A stretch of 64,000 bases of DNA from NCBI GenBank assembly GCA_022264855.1, contig JABYQU010000005.1, forward strand, positions 558,001-622,000, written 5' to 3'. The notes beneath the pieces were generated by a model. It saw only the letters and a program-made list of their open reading frames with translations. It had not been told where the DNA came from and ran no database searches. Shown here one piece after another: positions 58,627 to 64,000 of the stretch. Within the stretch, counting starts at the first letter, position 1. Each line of letters begins with the position of its first letter. Both the position numbers and the translations under genes were made by a program. Source of the stretch: Lenzites betulinus (Eukaryota; Basidiomycota; Agaricomycetes; Polyporales; Polyporaceae).

Positions 58627-59277
58627 GAGACCGTATCATTGAACGCACGGAATGACGAGGAGGGAAGTCATGAGTAGTGAACAGTTTGCTAAAGGTGATA
58701 TAAACGGCCAATGCGTCTTATACGACAGAATGCGCCCCGATACGTACCGTGTACAATATGTTTGGAGCCATGTGTGTTCCGAAGCCTCAAAGATTGTGTA
58801 CCACCATATGCGCGATACTTATCTCGTCTTTCTTGCCTTGTAGTTTTAGTTTACTAACTAACATAGCATGAAGTTCAATCAGGTGCTGAGCCCTTTCCTT
58901 GGTGTGACGAGAACAGCGAGCACGAGGAGCTGGGAGGTCATCGAACGACCGGCTGCGGGGGAGTGTCGCATGAATTCCCATGTCCAGAGTGAGCTTGGTA
59001 GCGTCCGCAATTCATCTCTGCCCGGCGCGGCGCAGGGAACGTGAACGTCAACCGTACATATGCATGATCTCCGGCAGGATAGTTGACCATCTGAGCCCAC
59101 AACATAGCCTTAATATCGATCAATTTTGGCGAGAACGGAGGTTCACCGTGACTACATAGCGTGCAACAATTCAAAGTAGTACATATCTACTACAAAGAGG
59201 TATCCGGATCCACAGCGTAACAATCAGCCTCACATATTACAATTGATTAAACGCATAGTCATATCTCGCTCAGATCC
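58627..59277. other. Intergenic between convergent genes
   Basis: No gene or repeat recognised. Confidence 0.4.
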
Positions 59278-60024
59278 TTAACATCCAAAACTCCTGAGCA
59301 TGACCGACATAAAGTATATGATCCCCCCAATCGCCACTATCAAGCCAACGAGGACGCCCATACCTGACATGTACACCCTCAGGGCGACAAGGGGGGTGTA
59401 CCCAGGCGGATCGAGAAGGTGCTTCGCGTACAACACGACGCCAAGCGACGGCGCAAATACGCTCGCGAGCACTGCCGCACCAGTGACAGATAGTAGGAGC
59501 GAAAGCGGGATCGTCCTCCTACTGGTAATCCCAACCGGCTGGGCATCGTGGATATGGGTGAACACCCAAATCGCACGCGAAACGCACGCGATCACCAGCG
59601 ACACGACCGTGCAGCCGATCAAGGCGGCAAGGATGCCATTGCCTTCGAGTGCTAGCACGGACACGTCGGTCTGCGGCGTGGGGCGCACTTTCGAGCCGCT
59701 CACGAACACCTTGAATCGGAGGCCGAAGCCGCTGATGACGTAGGATAAGATGGAGGAGAGGAAGGTGGACCATGTAAACAGGAGGAGCACGACGAGCAGT
59801 TCCGAGCGCACGAGGCGGATTGCCTTCATCATCGTGATTGAGATCGAGGGTGGTAGGCGTGGGCGTGGATATGGGTGCGGGTGCGGGTGTGCGTAGGGAA
59901 GTGGCGTCGGGGAGAAGGATGGGCTCTCAGGAGGCCATTGTGGCGAGGGGAGGGGGGAGCGTGGAATGTCGAGAGACGACAAGGGGATATAGAGCTGTTC
60001 GGGTGCCCTCAGTGCGGTTGACAT
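59278..60024 (-). CDS. Unknown four-pass membrane protein, 248 aa
   Basis: Single exon from the ATG at 60024 (MSTALRAPEQLYIPLSSLDI). A Pro/His-rich N-terminus (PYAHPHPHPYPRPRLPP) precedes four hydrophobic segments: LLVVLLLFTWSTFLSSILSY, GILAALIGCTVVSLVIACVS, SLLLSVTGAAVLASVFAPSL and GMGVLVGLIVAIGGIIYFMS. A TATATAAA lies about 100 bp upstream on the minus strand. No known domain. It may be a distant relative of the 309 aa protein near the right edge. Confidence 0.7.
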   Translation of the reverse strand: MSTALRAPEQLYIPLSSLDIPRSPLPSPQWPPESPSFSPTPLPYAHPHPHPYPRPRLPPSISITMMKAIRLVRSELLVVLLLFTWSTFLSSILSYVISGFGLRFKVFVSGSKVRPTPQTDVSVLALEGNGILAALIGCTVVSLVIACVSRAIWVFTHIHDAQPVGITSRRTIPLSLLLSVTGAAVLASVFAPSLGVVLYAKHLLDPPGYTPLVALRVYMSGMGVLVGLIVAIGGIIYFMSVMLRSFGC

Positions 60025-60912
60025 ATTGAACCAGAAAGTAGTGATTTGGAGATGAGTGTCGAGGTGGCGGGAACGGTGTTTGCGGAAGATGCGTGTTGGG
60101 TACCACGAACGTTGATACGCGGTTTATATAGAAAATCAAGACGTCCCTAAGGCTATGACAAACAGAACCGCCCTGGGGTGAGGCTCAAGAAGAAGCTTCT
60201 GTGTTGTCTGTGTGCTCACACACTAAGCGAGATACAATTGGCCCTGCATTCGGTCACCGGGACGGGTGTTGGTGTTCTTTTACTGACATGACAACCATAA
60301 AGTCTTATTGAGACATAAGTGCTCACCAACAGAAGAAGAGAGATACGGAAAGCTGGCCAGTTGTGCAAGACTTTGAGTTAGGAAGTTGAGGAGGCGATGA
60401 TGGCGGTGTCACGGTTGATCTGCGGCGTCGACTATAGTAGAAGCAGGCTGAGGACCATCTCGGGCTGTGTCTGTGTAATCAGATAAGTAGTGTACTTGGA
60501 CATGCGTGTACCGCATGTGTTTGAGCGAGTTTCTGACGGTGGTATTGCCGACAGCGTGCGCGTGGTGGAAGGAAGGATGAGCGTAGCCGGCACAGCTTCG
60601 ACCTTTCTTTCCAAATCCGGACACGGCACAACTCGGCACAACTCGGCGTCTTCGGCGCTAAGTGCTGCCATCGTCAACCCGCAATTGTCTTCCACACTCG
60701 CTTGCGCTTGTCATTGTATCTGAGTTACTATGCTGCCAGACTATACTAGCGGGTGTTGCTACCAACTCGGATTATTATCCCACAGACTTGTGTCTCCACC
60801 ACGCTCAGGACTATATGTTCCGTATGGCAACAGTTTATGTCGAAAGTCTCATCAGCAGCCTGAGTAAGTACATCTTACACCACCACAAATACACCATAAA
60901 TCCCATTCTCGG
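60025..60912. other. Intergenic
   Basis: Upstream region of the 248 aa gene; no gene seen. Confidence 0.4.
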
Positions 60913-61575
60913 TCACCGAAGAGATTTGACAAATGCTCCAAACGCACGCACAAGCGCGGATGGGGTCGTCGGAGTCGCCACTGGCGTTGAATCCCTCGAG
61001 TCCGCGCTGTTGGTGGGACTCGCGCCGAGCGGAGAAGGCTTCTGCTTCTTAGTCCTCGTAAAAGACATGCGCGCGAATTTCCGCCTTGTTGTCGAGGCAT
61101 CTGCTTGGCTCCATGGCAGCATCCCCGTGGATTCGTCCATCGTGCCCGCGCGCGAAACACAGGGACTGTCCACAACTGGCCCACCGAAGACTGTGTCGCG
61201 GTCTCTCATCGCTGCGCATTCGAACGCCATCAGGGCCGTACAGGATACACTCAGTAAGTCAATGGCTTACCCATCACAACGGAGTCGTGAAGCGCGCCCT
61301 CTGCATCGCTCTCGAGGGGCGGCACTACACTCCCAATCTTCGAGGGGGGTGCGGACACGTCGAATGCTTCGGGTATGGTACGCCACATCACGTCTTCTGG
61401 AGAGCTCGCCTCATCACGAACAACTGGGAAAGTATCCATAGTGCCCGCGTTGAAGAGCACTGTACTGACAGACACAGGGATGTGTGGCGTTCGGCGTACA
61501 TCCTTGCGATCCGCTGCTCAAAGTCGTCAGCTACCCCAGCACTGTTGGACGAAATATTAGTGGCGCGCCACACAT
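60913..61575 (-). CDS. Doubtful unknown protein
   Basis: Two exons on the minus strand read as one plausible, hydrophilic protein. One segment is VRDEASSPEDVMWRTIPEAF and VPPLESDAEGALHDSVVMG, joined by an intron at about 61215-61261 to TALMAFECAAMRDRDTVFGG, MDESTGMLPWSQADASTTRR and a tail of SPTNSADSRDSTPVATPTT ending KSLR at a TGA (60915-60913). I could not find a clear ATG. The opposite strand is also open over most of this interval. Could be a relic. Confidence 0.3.
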
Positions 61576-62069
61576 ACCTCTAGTCGTCTTCAGAGGATCA
61601 CAGGTGGACAGGCTGTACTGGCTCATGGTGGCAGTAAGTACGTTCAGGGGACCGCCATGGGTGCACCCTAATATAAATTCCCGAAACAGTCAGACATCTG
61701 GCAGGTGGGCGTAATGTTGAGATCCTGCGTCGATGTCAGGGTAACGCCACAAGGACATGCCGCACAAGGTAGGTCGTGTTCGGGCCATCGCCGCGCGCGC
61801 GTTGTCCCCTTGGAACCCTCCGCACTGCTATCACGCGTGTGCATTTGCATTGGATGCGGCAGCACTGGTTTCCGAATACGATAACACGAGGTTTGTCGGG
61901 CGCCCTCGAGCGGTGATTGTGCACATGTAGATGCCTCCGCTACCCTACAACAGCCCTGGCGTTAGTGTCGGGAAACAACAAACGATATGATGGCAAGTAA
62001 CGTATCCCGATATACAAGGAGCCTGAGGATCTGCTGCTTGCTGTCGCAGATCGCATCCGAGTCAACTGA
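61576..62069. other. Intergenic
   Basis: No gene. Confidence 0.4.
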
Positions 62070-62580
62070 GAGCGTATAAATGCACAGATATCCAACCGAC
62101 CTCCTCATCCTTGTCCCCGCCCAGCCTTCGTCTGGTACATTATTGCCATCGCTCTATCCACTAAGAAATGGCACCTGCATCATCACTGGTTCAAATCGTA
62201 GCTCGGGCAACCGACTACGCAACGGCACAGCTCTCGGTCTTCATTCGAGAACCGCGGCTCTGTGTGGAGGTCTGAAGGCACGACGGTGAAGGGCTCTCCA
62301 TTAAAGAGCTTTCTCTCGAGGACCTGCTTCCAGTGTTGCCACACCGGAGTGTCATTCGGTAGGAGTTCGTCCAGTAACTTCATCGGCCGGGGAGAGTTCA
62401 GCGAGAGCGCAGTGAAGACGACTTGGGCGGTGCGTATCCCGCACTCGAACTTTTGGAGGTGCTCGGACTCGGAGAGGTGAAGGACGTCCATGAGGATATC
62501 CGTCTGGATAGCGCGGTCAGCTACGCCGTCTGGCAGTGGGAGCGGCTCATACTGGATCTGTGACCGCGGGCCGGGCGGCG
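62070..62580. pseudogene. Broken, inverted relic of the 475 aa membrane-protein gene
   Basis: On the plus strand, 62070-62236 is nearly identical to the promoter and start of the 57199 gene: same TATAAAT, same CCAACCGACCTCCTCATCC leader and same MAPASSLVQI start, then ATDYATAQLS. It ends abruptly. From about 62237 to 62580, on the minus strand, the C-terminal part of the same protein is recognisable: AIQTDILMDVLHLSESEHLQ, GIRTAQVVFTALSLN, LLDELLPNDTPVWQHWKQVL, and SNED. So the 5' and 3' parts face each other, with the whole middle missing. The 5' part is much closer to the 57199 gene than the 3' part is, indicating different ages or gene conversion. Confidence 0.85.
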
Positions 62581-62922
62581 GGTACTAGCACACGACACAC
62601 TAGCGTAGGCTTCTTCGGCAATGTACCACTAGCGCACGCACTTATTCACGCCCTTGCACTCGGAGATCTACGGGCATACAACATATATTTAACACGGTGA
62701 GGACAGCTTCAGCACACAGTACAACATTGCAAACACTAGCGGGGGACAACGACTGAATACACGAAATCAGAACGACGAAGATATACCGAAGGCGCGGTCG
62801 AGGTGAAATGCACGCCCAGCTTGAGAAAAGGGCGCACAGTCTTGACGCGCGCGAGGTGTCAGGGATCTACCACACCCGTCAGACCCTAAACCACACAAGC
62901 AAACACCAACGAGACTCACATA
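62581..62922. other. Intergenic
   Basis: 3' flank of the 309 aa gene; no feature. Confidence 0.4.
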
Positions 62923-63852
62923 TTACGGACTGTAGCAGAAACAGTACGCGCCGAAGAACCCTTCGAGCGGGCGGCAGTCCGCGAGTGTCCTAATCACCGC
63001 GCCCACAATGCCCGGCACAAGCAACACGCCCAGCCCCCAGAACCCCGCGCCGACCGCCAGCCCCGCGCTATACCCCGCCTCAGCCCCCGCGGCCGCGAGC
63101 GACGGCACCACTGCAAGCCCGAGCGCAAGCCCAAACCCGCCCGCGAGCGGCGCCACGACCATCATCCGCCACAGCTCGTACTTCTCGTCCTCGTCCACCC
63201 ACGCCACTTTCTCGAAAAAATCGCGCTTCGGCGGCGGCGGCGGGATGCGCTTCGCCCTAACGAGCGCGTCGCGGCGCGCCGCGCACGCCATGCGCACGCA
63301 CAGCACCACCCACGCAGCGACCCCGACGCACGAGCCCGCGAGGGCGCCGCCCGCCGCGCACGCGGCGAGCGCCGTCTCCTGCGGGATGCGCTTCGTCGGC
63401 CCGAAGACGAAGAGCCCGGTGAATCCGGCGAGCACGATGAAGAGGAGGCTCGTGAAGCACGCGATGCCCGCGCCGACGAGCGCGTAGAACAGCAGCATGC
63501 GGACGTACCACACTGCGGCGTACACGCACTCGGCGAGCACGGCGCGGCCACTCGCCGGGGCGTCGCCCGCGCTGGACAGCGACTGAGCCGGGGCAGGGGG
63601 CGCGGCGAAGGCGGGCGGGGAGGGGGCGCTCGTGCTGGAGGGGGAGAGGAGCCCGCTTTCCGCGTCGTCCTCGCCTGGGAGGGGCGCGTACTCGGGTGGC
63701 GCGGCCTTTGCGCTGGTGAAGAACCACTTGAAGGCGTTGGATGTCCGGGATTTCTGCTGCACGGGAGGCACACGGAGCTCCTCCTCTTGATGGAGGCTTT
63801 CCGCCGGCGCCTGGTCGGCGATGGTGTACATTGGGAGCGATTCCTGTGACAT
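62923..63852 (-). CDS. Unknown four-pass membrane protein, 309 aa
   Basis: Single exon from the ATG at 63852 (MSQESLPMYTIADQAPAESL); an in-frame upstream TTG at 63894 is not used. A low-complexity acidic/Pro-rich N-terminus (PEYAPLPGEDDAESG) precedes hydrophobic segments MLLFYALVGAGIACFTSLLF, AACAAGGALAGSCVGVAAWV, VVAPLAGGFGLALGLAVVPS and GFWGLGVLLVPGIVGAVIRT, ending CFCYSP. A KRIPPPPPKRDFFEK loop lies between the second and third. No known domain. High GC and strong Ala/Gly bias. Confidence 0.75.
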   Translation of the reverse strand: MSQESLPMYTIADQAPAESLHQEEELRVPPVQQKSRTSNAFKWFFTSAKAAPPEYAPLPGEDDAESGLLSPSSTSAPSPPAFAAPPAPAQSLSSAGDAPASGRAVLAECVYAAVWYVRMLLFYALVGAGIACFTSLLFIVLAGFTGLFVFGPTKRIPQETALAACAAGGALAGSCVGVAAWVVLCVRMACAARRDALVRAKRIPPPPPKRDFFEKVAWVDEDEKYELWRMMVVAPLAGGFGLALGLAVVPSLAAAGAEAGYSAGLAVGAGFWGLGVLLVPGIVGAVIRTLADCRPLEGFFGAYCFCYSP

Positions 63853-64000
63853 CCTGACGGGAGAGCGAGGCAGTCGAAAGAGACGGAAGTGCAAGTGCTT
63901 GAAAGTGCTGCGAACGAAGAGTGGAAGAACGGTGCGTAGAGCTGTCCTGGCCCTCCACCTGCGCTGCTCACGCCCGTTATATACGACGCCACGGAGAAGG

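Noticed and set aside
60662..61441. 259 aa plus-strand open frame
   Set aside because: No domain; the reverse strand reads as a more protein-like sequence, though that is itself doubtful.

Overview
The window is genomic DNA of a filamentous basidiomycete, most likely an agaricomycete wood-rot-type fungus (Polyporales-like). The evidence is genes broken by many 45-70 bp GT..AG introns with CTNAC-type branch sites, GC-rich coding sequence, an eight-cysteine class I hydrophobin, a DUF6533 membrane protein, an agaricomycete-type kinase-like protein, and an intron-bearing tRNA-Leu. No bacterial, viral or plasmid signal was seen. Most exons were joined by reading splice sites by eye, so internal junctions are models.

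Layout. 0-2.5 kb: kinase-like gene (+), 5' end at or beyond the window edge. 2.5-5.3 kb: AVT3-type vacuolar amino acid transporter (-). 6.3-11.3 kb: long disordered protein with a C-terminal AhpC/TSA (PRXL2-like) domain (+), carrying an apparent one-base frameshift. 12.0-14.2 kb: membrane-anchored GH17 beta-glucanase (+). 15.6-15.9 kb: a spermidine synthase relic with pieces on opposite strands. 17.6-19.4 kb: Sac7-type RhoGAP (+). 20.6-23.0 kb: formin GBD/FH3 protein without a formin FH2 domain (+). 23.7-25.7 kb: divergent pair of a CRAL-TRIO lipid-transfer protein (-) and an ETFRF1/LYRM5-like LYR protein (+). 26.4-27.3 kb: a 0.9 kb element with 160 bp inverted arms. 27.8-29.2 kb: zinc-type alcohol dehydrogenase/enoyl reductase (+). 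29.8-30.6 kb: unknown gene (+).

31.3-31.9 kb: class I hydrophobin (-), four exons. 32-35 kb: gene-poor. 35.1-37.3 kb: two tandem members (+) of an undescribed family; a third lies at 43.6-44.7 kb (-). All three conserve a GHQY motif and a later NC(F/L/I)WM motif, an order like that of permuted papain-fold (LRAT/PPPDE-like) enzymes. 37.8-38.5 kb: small mitochondrial-type hydrophilic protein with CRE/ATF sites upstream. 38.5-41.1 kb: AT-rich and gene-poor, with a perfect 22 bp palindrome. 41.1-43.0 kb: coiled-coil protein. 46.4-47.3 kb: DUF6533 membrane protein (-). 48.1-48.4 kb: a 372 bp MITE with 53 bp terminal inverted repeats.

48.6-56.2 kb is a conserved metabolic block: mitochondrial ABC exporter ATM1, a 2OG-Fe(II) dioxygenase, tRNA-Leu(CAA), and galactokinase GAL1, all (+). 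57.2-64 kb: lineage-specific membrane proteins (475 aa +, 248 aa -, 309 aa -), a doubtful gene, and a broken relic of the 475 aa gene whose 5' and 3' parts now face each other.

The genes do not form one pathway. Shared themes are cell wall and Rho signalling (GH17, Sac7 RhoGAP, GBD/FH3 protein, hydrophobin) and mitochondrial function (ATM1, LYR protein, 37.8 kb protein). The most novel item is the three-member GHQY/NCxWM family. The most unusual structural feature is two independent pseudogenes whose fragments lie in opposite orientation.
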